Below are positions 15,418 through 23,857 of a stretch of 64,000 nt of DNA, piece after piece (position 1 is the stretch's first letter; the number at the start of each line of letters is the position of its first letter). The notes under the pieces are model-generated. The model ran no database searches. It was not told where the DNA came from and saw only the letters and a list, made by a program, of their open reading frames with translations. Origin of the DNA: Pacificimonas sp036351775 (GTDB lineage: Bacteria > Pseudomonadota > Alphaproteobacteria > Sphingomonadales > Sphingomonadaceae); assembly GCA_036351775.1 (NCBI GenBank), contig JAZBPX010000028.1, forward strand, positions 1-64,000, written 5' to 3'. A program made the position numbers and the translations under genes.

Positions 15418-16116
15418 TCAGCTGCAGTCTACCGAGCCGGACCCGGCGACCTTTGAGGTGCAGCGTGCGCCGCCCGTGATTCGGACATCGCCTGAACCGG
15501 CGATCTTCACGTTGGCGGTTTCCGCAGCCCTGGCTTCGACGTCCCCCGACCCTGCAACGCTAACCTCGACGGTTTCGCAGGCCAGGTCGCCCGCATGGAT
15601 GTCACCGGACCCCGACATGCTCAGCGACCCTTCGCGGCAGGCACCGGCGGCCGAAATGTCGCCCGACCCGGACATGGCGAGCCGCGCCTTGCCCGCGCTG
15701 ATCGCACCGACCTCGATATCGCCCGATCCGGACATGGCCAGCTTGACCTCGTCGCCGTTGACGCGGTCGATGATCAGGTCGCCGGACCCGGAAAGGCTCG
15801 CCTCGCGAATCTGTTCGGCGCTGACGAGGATGCGAACCTTGTCGCCGCCGCCGCCGAACCAGCCGCGCATCCCGCGCCCACGCTCCCGCGAGACGATCAG
15901 GCGGTCACCATCGACGCGGACCTCCAGCCTCTCGAGATCGTCGCTGTCACCTTCGGCGCGTACACTATGGTCACCGCCCGTCGTGACAACCACGTCATAG
16001 GGTCCGCGCACTTCGATCTGGTCGAATTTGCCGGGACTCCAGCTGCGTTCGGCGGCGCTCGCAGTACCCGCCATCAGGGCGGCCAGACCGATTGCGGTTG
16101 CGATTTTCATCATCAT
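15418..16116 (-). CDS. Periplasmic DUF2807 (head GIN domain) protein
   Basis: The start at 16116 is chosen because GGGAG lies seven bases before an ATG-ATG-ATG run directly ahead of the signal peptide (KIATAIGLAALMAGTASA). The mature part is built of repeated GSGDI/GSGDV strings (at least six), the hallmark of the right-handed beta-solenoid adhesin-like DUF2807 fold. Two cysteine-containing strands (GACREGS, GDLACETV) and RCTSKV near the end could form disulphides. Function in the family is unknown; a surface or periplasmic binding role is guessed. The 3' end has been tandemly duplicated downstream. Confidence 0.85.
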   Translation of the reverse strand: MMMKIATAIGLAALMAGTASAAERSWSPGKFDQIEVRGPYDVVVTTGGDHSVRAEGDSDDLERLEVRVDGDRLIVSRERGRGMRGWFGGGGDKVRILVSAEQIREASLSGSGDLIIDRVNGDEVKLAMSGSGDIEVGAISAGKARLAMSGSGDISAAGACREGSLSMSGSGDIHAGDLACETVEVSVAGSGDVEARAAETANVKIAGSGDVRITGGARCTSKVAGSGSVDCS

Positions 16117-16162
16117 ATCATCTCCCAACTGTGTTACCCTATTCATACACTAGGATAGCAGG

Positions 16163-17257
16163 TCAGTAAAGGAACATCGGCATTCCTTCGACAGACGACA
16201 GTTTCGCCCGGAACCGCTCGCGGTCGTAAAGGCGATCGACATCGACGGCGCGCGGACCGGTTTCGACGATGTCCAGCGGGACGCAGCAATAGTTGCCATC
16301 GGTCAGGGCCACGAGCCGGTTGAAGTCGCCGCGCTCCGCCAACTGCACCGCAAGCGCGCCGAACGCCATTCCTACCATGCGGTCCAGCGCGTCGGGCTCT
16401 CCGGCGCGCATCAGATAGGCGAGCTGCTGGACGATGGTGCGTTCGCCAAGCTCAGCCTCGATTCGGCGCGCAAGGCGGTGGCCGATGCCAAGGTCGTCGC
16501 GGCCCGTAGCGCTGCCGGACATGTCGGGGGCCTCGTCACCGGAGAGCGCCGCACCCTCCGACACCACCAGCATGGCATAGCCCTCATCATGGTCGGTCTT
16601 GTCGATGGCGAGGAGGGGAAGCAGGCGGTCCACATCGATCGGCACTTCCGCGATCAGGGTGCGGTCCACCTGCGCCAGGAACCCGGCCAGCAGCGCCGTT
16701 TCTCCGGACCGGCGACCGAAAAGCTCGATCACGCCGATTCGCTCATGGCTGCGGGTGGTGGTGCGCAGGGCATTGATGGCCTCGACGGACCGCGAAACCG
16801 CGGTCGAGAAGCCGATGCAGAAGTCGGTTCCCGGCACGTCGTTGTCCATCGTCTTCGGTACGCCGACCACCGGAAACCCCAGCCGCGCCAGGTGCGCGGA
16901 GAAGCGCAGCGTGCCGTCCCCGCCCAGCGTAATGACCGCATCGATCCCAAGTGCCTTCAGCGTGGCCAGCACATCCTCTGTCCGGTCGCCGCCCTCGGCG
17001 CGGCGCGGGTCCAGTCGGGACGTATGAAGAATCGTCCCGCCCTCCCGCTCCAGCCCGCGCACGCTGCCGCGCGTCAGAGGCATTGTGTTCGCCGCAATGC
17101 TCTCCGGGTCGTCCGGATCGAGCGCGAGGACGCCGGCCCACCCGCGCTTCAGCCCGGTTACGGTCCAGCCCCGGTCGTCCGCGTTCAGCACCACCGACCG
17201 GATGCAGGGATTGAGGCCGGGCACGTCGCCGCCGCCCGTCAGGATTCCGATATGCAT
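16163..17257 (-). CDS. 6-phosphofructokinase, PfkA superfamily with mixed substrate residues
   Basis: A 364-residue protein phosphorylating fructose 6-phosphate. It starts MHIGILTGGGDVPGLN and carries LGGDGT (111-116), PKTMDND (134-140) with catalytic D138, and ERIGVIELFGR. By E. coli numbering, G115 is position 104, glycine as in ATP enzymes, while K135 is position 124, lysine as in PPi enzymes. This G/K combination is known in group III (actinobacterial-type) ATP enzymes, so ATP is favoured but PPi is not excluded. No other glycolytic gene is nearby. Confidence 0.88.
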   Translation of the reverse strand: MHIGILTGGGDVPGLNPCIRSVVLNADDRGWTVTGLKRGWAGVLALDPDDPESIAANTMPLTRGSVRGLEREGGTILHTSRLDPRRAEGGDRTEDVLATLKALGIDAVITLGGDGTLRFSAHLARLGFPVVGVPKTMDNDVPGTDFCIGFSTAVSRSVEAINALRTTTRSHERIGVIELFGRRSGETALLAGFLAQVDRTLIAEVPIDVDRLLPLLAIDKTDHDEGYAMLVVSEGAALSGDEAPDMSGSATGRDDLGIGHRLARRIEAELGERTIVQQLAYLMRAGEPDALDRMVGMAFGALAVQLAERGDFNRLVALTDGNYCCVPLDIVETGPRAVDVDRLYDRERFRAKLSSVEGMPMFLY

Positions 17258-17385
17258 GGGAAGGGCCTTATCCCGCTCCGCGCGGCCTGCAAGGGTTGCT
17301 ACCCTCGGGCTTCCGCAGCCGTTAACGCGAACGAAACGGTAAAGCGGCCACCGGTACGGGACAGCGGCAGATGAGGAGAACGCCC

Positions 17386-18300
17386 ATGCTGAAGACTATG
17401 CTGCTGCCGGCCATAATGGCGGGCCTCGCCGCCGCCTGCGCGCCGTGGGCCGCCGATGCGCCGGCGGCCGTCACGAGCGCGGCGCTCACCGATTCCAACG
17501 ACGCCGACCCCGCCCTGTTTGTCGTGGAGGACGAGGATACGACGCTTTACCTCTTCGGCACCGTCCACCTCCTGCGCCCCGACATCGTCTGGTTCGACGA
17601 TGCGGTAAAGGACGCCTTCGACGCCAGCGACCGCCTGATCATCGAAGCCCCGGAGCCCGCGCCGGAAGAGGCGCAGCGCCTGGTGATGCTCGGCATCGAT
17701 CCGGCCGGCACCCCGCTGTCCGAGACACTATCCCCCGACGCCTATGCCGAGCTCGAGGCGATCCTGGCCGAGTTCGGTGTGCCGCCAACGCAGTTCGAGG
17801 CGTTCGACCCCTGGCTCGTCGGCATCAATCTCGCCGGCCTTCAGTTCAGGAAGCTCGGCATGTCGCCTGACACCGGCGCGGAGAAGGTGCTGCTCGCCGC
17901 CGCCGCCGAACGAAACCTGCCCGTATCCGGCTTCGAAACCGCCGCGCAGCAGATGCGCCTGTTCGACGACATGTCGGAGGCCGACCAGGTCCGCTTCCTC
18001 GAGGAGGGGCTGGACGAGTTCGCCGAGTCCGAGACCATGATTACCCGGATGATGGACGCCTGGCGCACCGGCGACATGACCGCGCTCGCCGCCCTCATGA
18101 ACGAGGGGATGACCGACCCGGCCCTCCGCGCGCGCCTCCTCACCGATCGAAACGCCAACTGGGCGGTCCAGATCGACGAGCTGCTCGACGCGCCCGGCAC
18201 CATTTTCATCGCCGTCGGCGCAGGCCATCTCGGCGGCGAGGGGAGCGTGCAGGATTATCTGGCCCAGCGCGGTATTTCCGTTCGGCGCGTCGACTACTGA
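17386..18300 (+). CDS. TraB/GumN family protein, probable lipoprotein
   Basis: The start at 17386 is preferred over the ATG at 17371 because the AGGAGA ribosome site lies between them. The leader ends LAAAC, a plausible lipobox with the cysteine near residue 18. The TraB/GumN fold is indicated by YLFGTVHLLRPD (GxxH motif), IIEAPEP and the late VGAGHLGGEGSVQDYL. Related proteins (TIKI/GumN) include metal-dependent peptidases; activity here is unproven. About 305 residues. It is divergent from the phosphofructokinase gene. Confidence 0.85.
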   Translation: MLKTMLLPAIMAGLAAACAPWAADAPAAVTSAALTDSNDADPALFVVEDEDTTLYLFGTVHLLRPDIVWFDDAVKDAFDASDRLIIEAPEPAPEEAQRLVMLGIDPAGTPLSETLSPDAYAELEAILAEFGVPPTQFEAFDPWLVGINLAGLQFRKLGMSPDTGAEKVLLAAAAERNLPVSGFETAAQQMRLFDDMSEADQVRFLEEGLDEFAESETMITRMMDAWRTGDMTALAALMNEGMTDPALRARLLTDRNANWAVQIDELLDAPGTIFIAVGAGHLGGEGSVQDYLAQRGISVRRVDY

Positions 18301-18313
18301 CACCTGCTAACGC

Positions 18314-19828
18314 TCAGACGAGCCGCGCGACATTCACCGGGCCGCTGCTGTCCACCGTGACGCGGCGGCCCACGGCGTTTTCCGTCATCAGCGTGTCCAG
18401 CCCGTCTTTGATCTGTGCCAGGAACCGCTTGTCGCCCTGCCGCGCGATCACCGGTGCCACCGTCGGCCCGGAGCGGTCGAACATCACCGTATAGGCCTCG
18501 ATCACACCCTCGCCCGTCGGCTCCTTTTCCAGCTCAGGCGAGGGCATCTCGTCGATCCGCCGCTGATAGGTCGCGGGGTCCACGCGCTCGCCGTAGCCCG
18601 GACGCCCGGAATAGACGCCAAAGCTGTGCTTGGTCAGATAGCCGCCATTGGCGAAGACAAAGCCCCAGTCCTCCGGGGCCGCGCGGCATTTCGCGAACAC
18701 CTCCGCAATGCCGTGCATCGAATAGGCGTTTCCGGCCCCGCCGAAATAGGGAAGCCCGCCCGTCTGCGTCAGGCGCGCCGGGTCGTCCGTGGACAGCCCG
18801 ATCTCCTTCGCCGCCATCTGCACCGCGACCGGGAAGCAGGAGTAGAGGTCGATCACGTCGAGCTCGTCCGGCGTCACGCCCGCCTGCGCCAGCGCATGCG
18901 CCGCGCCCACCTCGATCGCCGGACAGCGCGCATAGTCGGGCCGTTCGACCGGCAGGATCTTTTCGTTCGTGTCCGCCGAACCGTGCAGATACACCCGCGC
19001 ATCCTTTGCGATGCCCAGTTCGTCCGCCTTGGCGCTCGACATCAGGAGGACTGCGCCTGCCTGATCGACGAACAGGTTCGACACCAGATATTTGGTATAG
19101 GGCCAGCTGATCCAGCGGTTGTCCGCCGTCGCCGTCGTCAGTTCTTCGGGCGAACGCGCCGTCTGTACCTGTGCATAGGGGTTCTCGCTCGCGACCTTAC
19201 TGAACGGTGCCATCAGGCGGCCGATCTCCGCCAGATGCTCGTCTAGCGACCAGCCCGCCGCCGCGCCGAATGCCGTTTCGAACATCGGATAGATATTCAC
19301 GGGCAGCATCACGCCGTGCTTTGCCTCGTGCCCGGTCAGCATCGGCGGCACGGAGAAGGGCTCCTGCGGCGCGGACGGCGCGTCCTCCGCCCAGTCCAGC
19401 TTCAGACCCGCTTTCGCCGCACGGGCCTGCGTCCGCAGCGCCTCGCCGCCCGCGATCAGGCAGACCTCCGCTTCGCCGCGATAAATCCGCTCGGCAAAGT
19501 CGTTGACCAGAAGCTGCGGCGAGTTCCCGCCGACCGGGCCGTAGATGAGGTGCTTCGGGCCCGCCCCGATCCGCTGCGCCACCGACCAGGGCAGGTTCTT
19601 CGCGCTGCCAAAGGGGGAAGCGAAGGCGTCCGCGCTGGAATCCGCGAACAGCCGCACGGCAGCCAGCGTATCGATGGCCCCCGCCACATCCGCGCCGCTG
19701 TCCGCAATCGCCGTCCGCGCGACTTCTGCCAGCATGTCCTGCGGCGACAGACCGTCGGCAGGATCATCCGCCCGCCCCACATACTGCGCCGCGCCCACAA
19801 GGACCGGGGTATTCGGATTGACGCTCAT
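18314..19828 (-). CDS. Thiolase-like protein lacking the catalytic cysteines
   Basis: About 504 residues from the ATG at 19828 (MSVNPNTPVLVGAAQYVGR); an upstream in-frame extension has no homologous look. The thiolase fold is evident, but where thiolases carry the nucleophilic cysteine this protein reads GPVGGNSPQ, and near the C-terminus FANGGYLTKHS replaces the CxG motif. The GNAYSMHGI histidine loop is kept. This fits the thiolase-like proteins (TLP/SCP2-like) of mycobacteria and proteobacteria, which bind CoA esters but probably do not perform Claisen chemistry. Annotation as acetyl-CoA acetyltransferase would be misleading. The nearby acyl-CoA dehydrogenase and racemase suggest lipid or sterol side-chain metabolism. 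Confidence 0.85.
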   Translation of the reverse strand: MSVNPNTPVLVGAAQYVGRADDPADGLSPQDMLAEVARTAIADSGADVAGAIDTLAAVRLFADSSADAFASPFGSAKNLPWSVAQRIGAGPKHLIYGPVGGNSPQLLVNDFAERIYRGEAEVCLIAGGEALRTQARAAKAGLKLDWAEDAPSAPQEPFSVPPMLTGHEAKHGVMLPVNIYPMFETAFGAAAGWSLDEHLAEIGRLMAPFSKVASENPYAQVQTARSPEELTTATADNRWISWPYTKYLVSNLFVDQAGAVLLMSSAKADELGIAKDARVYLHGSADTNEKILPVERPDYARCPAIEVGAAHALAQAGVTPDELDVIDLYSCFPVAVQMAAKEIGLSTDDPARLTQTGGLPYFGGAGNAYSMHGIAEVFAKCRAAPEDWGFVFANGGYLTKHSFGVYSGRPGYGERVDPATYQRRIDEMPSPELEKEPTGEGVIEAYTVMFDRSGPTVAPVIARQGDKRFLAQIKDGLDTLMTENAVGRRVTVDSSGPVNVARLV

Positions 19829-19967
19829 GATTGTCTCCACCGCTTGCGGGGGAGAACAAGCGGAGCTTGAGAGCAAAGCGAACTAGCGAAGCTCAGAGGG
19901 GGGGGAGGGCCCGCCGCGTCTATGTCGCTAAGCGAGCGCGCGGTGCAGTCTGCACCACTCCCAACCC

Positions 19968-20057
19968 GTCATCCCGGCGAAGGCCGGGATCCATCTCCTC
20001 GAACGCGATACCTTGCCGAACCGGCAGGAGGTGGATCCCGGCCTTCGCCGGGATGAC
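19968..20057. repeat. REPIN-like element, first copy in a 180-182 bp tandem pair
   Basis: GTCATCCCGGCGAAGGCCGG at the left end and its inverse at the right enclose GGATCCATCTCC and GGAGGTGGATCC inner ends. The 55 bases before it (from about 19912, CCGCGTCTATGTCGCTAAGC) recur before the second copy. The gap 19829-20304 holds only this pair of units. Confidence 0.85.
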
Positions 20058-20149
20058 GGGGAAGGGTAGGGGGCAGGGCGCGGCTATGGTCTGCCGCGTC
20101 TATATCGGTACGCGAGCGCGCCGCGCAGTCTGCGGCAACCCTCTAACCC

Positions 20150-20239
20150 GTCATCCCGGCGAAGGCCGGGATCCATCTCCTTGAACGCGATACCCAGCCG
20201 AACCCGCACGAAGTGGATCCCGGCGTTCGCCGGGATGAC
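20150..20239. repeat. REPIN-like element, second copy in the tandem pair
   Basis: Same family and orientation as 19968-20057, offset by 182 bases. The preceding flank (from about 20092) is also duplicated, with an offset of 180. The right arm has GGCGTTCGCCGGGATGAC. Confidence 0.85.
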
Positions 20240-20304
20240 GGCAAGGCTTGCCAGGGCAACGCACAAGGTTGCGCGCCACCCTTACTAAGCCCGCCAAACG
20301 CAGC

Positions 20305-21588
20305 CTACCGAATCCCCGGCACCTCCGTCGACGGCGCGTCCGTGCCGCCGCTGTTGCCGGCGTGCTTCTTGAACTCCAGCCGGGCGATGGTGCGGTTGTG
20401 CACTTCGTCCGGACCATCTGCGAGGCGCAGGGTGCGCTGGTTGGCGTAGGCCTTGGCGAGGCCGAAGTCCTGGCTGACGCCGCCGCCGCCATGCGCCTGG
20501 ATGGCATCGTCGATAATCTGCAGCGCCATGCGCGGACCGGCGACCTTGATCATGGCGATCTCGGCCTTGGCCTCCTTGTTGCCGACCGTGTCCATCATGT
20601 ACGCGGCCTTCAGGCAGAGCAGGCGGTTCATTTCGATGTTCGTCCGCGCCTCGGCCACGCGCTGTTCCCATACGCTGTGATCGGCGAGGCGCTTGCCGAA
20701 GGCTTCGCGGCTGAGAAGGCGCTTGGTCATCGCTTCGAGCGCGCGTTCCGCGCCGCCGATGGTCCGCATGCAGTGGTGGATACGGCCCGGGCCGAGGCGG
20801 CCCTGCGCGATTTCGAAGCCGCGGCCAGCGCCAAGGATCATATTGTCTTTCGGCACCTTCACATTGTCGAGGACGACCTCGGCATGGCCGTGCGGCGCGT
20901 CGTCATAGCCGAAGACGTGCAGCATGCGCTCGACCTTCACGCCGTCGGCATCGAGGGGGACAAGGATCTGCGACTGCTGCAGGTGGCGCGGCGCGTCCGG
21001 ATCGGTCTTGCCCATCACGATGGCGACCTTGCAGCGCGGATCGCCGACGCCCGACGACCACCATTTGCGGCCGTTGATCAGCCAGTGATCGCCCTTGTCC
21101 TCCATGCGCGTTTCGATGTTCGTCGCGTCAGAGGAGGCAACGGCGGGCTCCGTCATCAGGAAGGCGGAACGGATCTCGCCGTTCGACAGCGGCACCAGCC
21201 ACTCGTCCTGCTGAGCCTTCGTGCCGTAGCGGGCGAGCACTTCCATGTTGCCGGTGTCGGGCGCGGAGCAGTTGAAGACCTCCGACGACCAGCCGACCCG
21301 GCCCATCTGCTCGGCCATCGGCGCATATTCGAGGTTCGTGAGCGGCGTGCCGTCGAAGTCGTAATGATGCACCGGCTCGCCGCCGTGGGACGGGGGAACG
21401 AACATGTTCCACAGGCCCGCTTCGCGTGCTTTGGGTTTTAGCTCCTCGATGACCGGAATGACCTTCCAGCGGTCGCCCTCGTCATTCTCTTTCGCGAACC
21501 GGGCCTCGTTCGGGTAGATATGCTCGTCGAAAAAGGCCTGCAGCCGGCCGAGCATCTCCTTGGTCTTGTCGGAATAGTCGAAGTTCAT
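20305..21588 (-). CDS. Acyl-CoA dehydrogenase (FadE/ACAD10-11-like)
   Basis: A flavoprotein of 427 residues from the ATG at 21588, preceded by GGGAGCGACAGG; an upstream in-frame ATG eight codons earlier lacks this. Features in order: the N-terminal helical domain, FLMTEPAVASSDATNI (FAD and substrate binding, about residue 155), the beta domain WLINGRKWWSSG, and the C-terminal helices with FGKRLADH and LRLADGPDEVHNRTIARLE. It oxidises an acyl-CoA to the enoyl-CoA. The close relatives named ACAD10/11 use longer or hydroxylated chains; specificity here is unknown. Confidence 0.9.
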   Translation of the reverse strand: MNFDYSDKTKEMLGRLQAFFDEHIYPNEARFAKENDEGDRWKVIPVIEELKPKAREAGLWNMFVPPSHGGEPVHHYDFDGTPLTNLEYAPMAEQMGRVGWSSEVFNCSAPDTGNMEVLARYGTKAQQDEWLVPLSNGEIRSAFLMTEPAVASSDATNIETRMEDKGDHWLINGRKWWSSGVGDPRCKVAIVMGKTDPDAPRHLQQSQILVPLDADGVKVERMLHVFGYDDAPHGHAEVVLDNVKVPKDNMILGAGRGFEIAQGRLGPGRIHHCMRTIGGAERALEAMTKRLLSREAFGKRLADHSVWEQRVAEARTNIEMNRLLCLKAAYMMDTVGNKEAKAEIAMIKVAGPRMALQIIDDAIQAHGGGGVSQDFGLAKAYANQRTLRLADGPDEVHNRTIARLEFKKHAGNSGGTDAPSTEVPGIR

Positions 21589-21789
21589 CCTGTCGCTCCC
21601 AGTGGTTCGCATTGTTTATCGTTTTGCGGCTTGGCGCGGACCATAGCGGTGGCGCGCGCGCTGTCACCCTGACACGTTCGCCAAGACATCCCTGGCCAAA
21701 TCACGCTGAATAGGGAAGGCGGACCAGCCGCGCCAGATTTGCGGTAGACGGGTTTGGCCGACTCGCGCGGCTTTCCTATCTTGTTAAGT

Positions 21790-22113
21790 ATGACGCGTGT
21801 GCGCACAGGCCTTACCGGTCTCGCCTTCGTGTTCCTGCTGGTGCTGTCTGCCGCCGCCTTCTTTGGCGGGACGGGCGCGCCGCTCACGGAACCGCGGGCC
21901 GAAGACCCCCTTGCTGCTCTTGGCATCGTGCCGGGCGGCGAGGCGGCGCAGGCGAATCCTGAGGCACCGGAACGGTCCATTCCGCGCGCGGAGGCCCCGC
22001 CGGTCGCGCCGGAGCAGTTTGAGCCGCTGCCCGGTCTCGACGAGCCGCTTCTCGACAGCATCCCGCGGCCTGCGCCCGACGCCCCCACCGACGGCGATCT
22101 CGTCGAGATCTGA
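21790..22113 (+). CDS. Small membrane-anchored proline-rich protein, unknown function
   Basis: A 107-residue frame from the ATG at 21790, with one N-terminal hydrophobic helix (LTGLAFVFLLVLSAAAFFGG). It is followed by an acidic, Pro/Ala/Glu-rich tail without cysteine. The start 36 bases earlier (21754) would add RGFP-type residues that break the anchor topology. No family is recognised. It is divergent from the acyl-CoA dehydrogenase and precedes the dcw promoter region; involvement in the envelope is only a guess by position. Confidence 0.6.
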   Translation: MTRVRTGLTGLAFVFLLVLSAAAFFGGTGAPLTEPRAEDPLAALGIVPGGEAAQANPEAPERSIPRAEAPPVAPEQFEPLPGLDEPLLDSIPRPAPDAPTDGDLVEI

Positions 22114-22188
22114 TCTCGGGATCGCCCGCTAAGGCGTTGGCGGGTCGGGTTTGGCGCCCATAGGGGTGCCGCGAATTCATGAACAGAC

Positions 22189-22197
22189 TTATCCACA
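22189..22197 (+). promoter_or_regulatory. DnaA box upstream of mraZ
   Basis: TTATCCACA matches the DnaA consensus TTATNCACA exactly. A weaker TTGTCCACA lies at 22334-22342. Both flank the AT-rich promoter region of the dcw cluster. With only two boxes this is not an origin. Confidence 0.4.
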
Positions 22198-22211
22198 GGC
22201 CGGTGCGGCGA

Positions 22212-22257
22212 ACCCGTACGGGTCCCTTTGCTATTGGTCTTTAAAATTATCTATAGA
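22212..22257 (+). promoter_or_regulatory. Candidate dcw promoter with adjoining palindrome
   Basis: A perfect palindrome ACCCGTACGGGT (22212-22223) precedes TTGCTA (22228-22233), an 18-base spacer and TATAGA (22252-22257). GAATC (a GANTC methylation site) overlaps at 22256. The gap 22114-22433 otherwise holds only the DnaA boxes and a small inverted repeat GGAGT/ACTCC (22399-22413). Confidence 0.4.
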
Positions 22258-22333
22258 ATCCAGTCCTTTGTGCTTACTGGTCCATCTAGTGGCAGACATT
22301 TCCATTGATTTCCCATGAATTCCCGCTATTGCC

Positions 22334-22342
22334 TTGTCCACA
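22334..22342 (+). promoter_or_regulatory. Second DnaA-box-like site upstream of mraZ
   Basis: TTGTCCACA differs from the DnaA consensus TTATNCACA by one base. It lies about 80 bases downstream of the candidate -10 hexamer, inside the mraZ leader. Confidence 0.3.
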
Positions 22343-22445
22343 TGAGGGAACGGGCAGTCGAGGGGTCGAAAAAACCGCCCCAAGGCCGCTTTGAAGGTGG
22401 AGTTCCATACTCCTGACCGAGTTCTCATGAGGGGTGGGGAGCGGA

Positions 22446-22919
22446 GTGCACGCCGCGATCTTTTCAGGAAGCTGGCTGAACACAGTCGATGCGAAGGGGC
22501 GGATGTCGATTCCGGCGCCCTTCCGCGACGTGATCCAGCAGCGCGCCGGCGACCGCCGCGTGATCCTGACCCCGCACCGCGGCGACTGGGATTGCCTTGA
22601 GGGGCGCACAACCGACCACGCTGCTCGCATCAACGAGGCGCAGGGCGAACGCTACGCCGCCGACGAGGTCTCGGTGGAAAGCGAGATGGCCCGGATCCGC
22701 GCCTTCTCCCTCTCGCTGCAACTTCAGTTCGAAGAGTCCGGTCGCATGGTCGTTCCCGAGGACATGCGCGAAATCGCAGAAATTGAAGACGTCGTCCTGT
22801 TCACCGGCCTCGGCGACTATTTTCAGCTGTGGAAGCCGGAGCTGTTCATCAGCGATATCGCCGATGCGAAAACCGCGCGCATTCTCCAGAAGCGTCTCGA
22901 CAAGGTGCGCGGCCGATGA
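22446..22919 (+). CDS. mraZ: Transcriptional regulator MraZ
   Basis: The first dcw gene, a DNA-binding repressor with two SpoVT/AbrB-like halves that forms a ring. The first half contains LNTVDAKGRMSIPAPFRD and the second FEESGRMVVPEDMREIA. Length of 157 residues from GTG 22446 fits the family; an alternative GTG at 22434 adds four residues. Usual MraZ operator repeats (spaced TGGG boxes) are not evident upstream. It overlaps rsmH by ATGA. Confidence 0.93.
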   Translation: MHAAIFSGSWLNTVDAKGRMSIPAPFRDVIQQRAGDRRVILTPHRGDWDCLEGRTTDHAARINEAQGERYAADEVSVESEMARIRAFSLSLQLQFEESGRMVVPEDMREIAEIEDVVLFTGLGDYFQLWKPELFISDIADAKTARILQKRLDKVRGR

Positions 22920-23857
22920 GTGCCGCCGCACATATTCCGGTCCTGCTTGACGAAGTGATGGCGGCGATTGCACCTCTGCAGGGTGCCGAGGTTGTCGACG
23001 GTACGTTTGGCGCTGGGGGTTATGCCCTGCGCGCCCTTAAGGACGGCGCGTCAACTGTGTACGGGTTTGACCGCGATCCCGCCGCAGCCTCTTGCGGGCA
23101 AGCGCTTTCCGTCGATGGTCTTGAGATCATCGAAGCCACGTTTTCCTCGATGGTGGACGAACTGCGAGGACGCGGCGTCGAGAGCGTCGACGCCGTCATG
23201 CTCGATATCGGCGTGTCTTCGATGCAGCTCGATCAGGCCGAACGCGGCTTTTCGTTCAAGGAAGACGGACCGCTGGACATGCGCATGTCATCGGCAGGGC
23301 GCTCGGCCGCCGATGTGGTGAATGAGGCGGACGAAGCCGAACTCGCCGATCTCATCTACCTGTACGGCGAAGAGCGGCGGGCGCGGCAAGTCGCCCGCGC
23401 GCTTGTCGCGGCGCGGCCGCTATCTCGAACTAGTGAGGCCGCAGCCATTATTCGAAAAGCCGCAGGCCAGCGGCCGGGGCAGAAAACCGACGCCGCAACC
23501 AAGACCTTCCAGGCGCTTCGGATTGCCGTGAACGACGAGTTGGGCGAACTCGAGCGAGGGCTAGCCGCCGCTGAACAGCTTCTGAAGCCGGGCGGTCGGC
23601 TGGCAGTTGTTAGTTTCCATTCGCTTGAGGACCGGATCGTGAAGCGGTTCTTTCGCGAACGGAGCGGCAGCGAACCAGGCGGCTCGCGTCACCTGCCCGC
23701 CCAGGTTCGCCAGAAGGCACCAACCTTCGAGAAACCCCGCCGCCAGATACGGGCCAGCGAGCGGGAAACGGCGCGAAACCCACGAGCACGCTCTGCGATC
23801 CTGAGATCCGCAGTTCGCACCGCTGCTGCACCCTGGCCAGTTGAAGGAGCCATCTGA
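22916..23857 (+). CDS. rsmH: 16S rRNA m4C1402 methyltransferase RsmH
   Basis: A SAM-dependent methyltransferase of 313 residues modifying C1402 in the ribosome decoding site. The start at 22916 (MSAAAHIPVLLDEVMAAI) is the family start; longer frames upstream are out of family. The SAM-binding GTFGAGGY appears near residue 40, followed by ETTFS-like and LDIGVSSMQLD motifs, and KPGGRLAVVSFHSLEDRIVK near 240. Translation is coupled to mraZ and ftsL. Confidence 0.96.
   Translation: MSAAAHIPVLLDEVMAAIAPLQGAEVVDGTFGAGGYALRALKDGASTVYGFDRDPAAASCGQALSVDGLEIIEATFSSMVDELRGRGVESVDAVMLDIGVSSMQLDQAERGFSFKEDGPLDMRMSSAGRSAADVVNEADEAELADLIYLYGEERRARQVARALVAARPLSRTSEAAAIIRKAAGQRPGQKTDAATKTFQALRIAVNDELGELERGLAAAEQLLKPGGRLAVVSFHSLEDRIVKRFFRERSGSEPGGSRHLPAQVRQKAPTFEKPRRQIRASERETARNPRARSAILRSAVRTAAAPWPVEGAI

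Noticed and set aside
12091..20239. CRISPR array from the repeated GTCATCCC elements
   Set aside because: Copies are palindromic pairs kilobases apart or tandem with flank; no regular spacers and no cas genes.
22189..22342. Replication origin
   Set aside because: Only two DnaA boxes, no dnaA, gidA or hemE context and no clear unwinding region.
22396..22446. MraZ operator (spaced TGGG boxes) before mraZ
   Set aside because: GTGG-like strings exist at 22397 and 22434 but lack the regular ten-base spacing of known MraZ sites.
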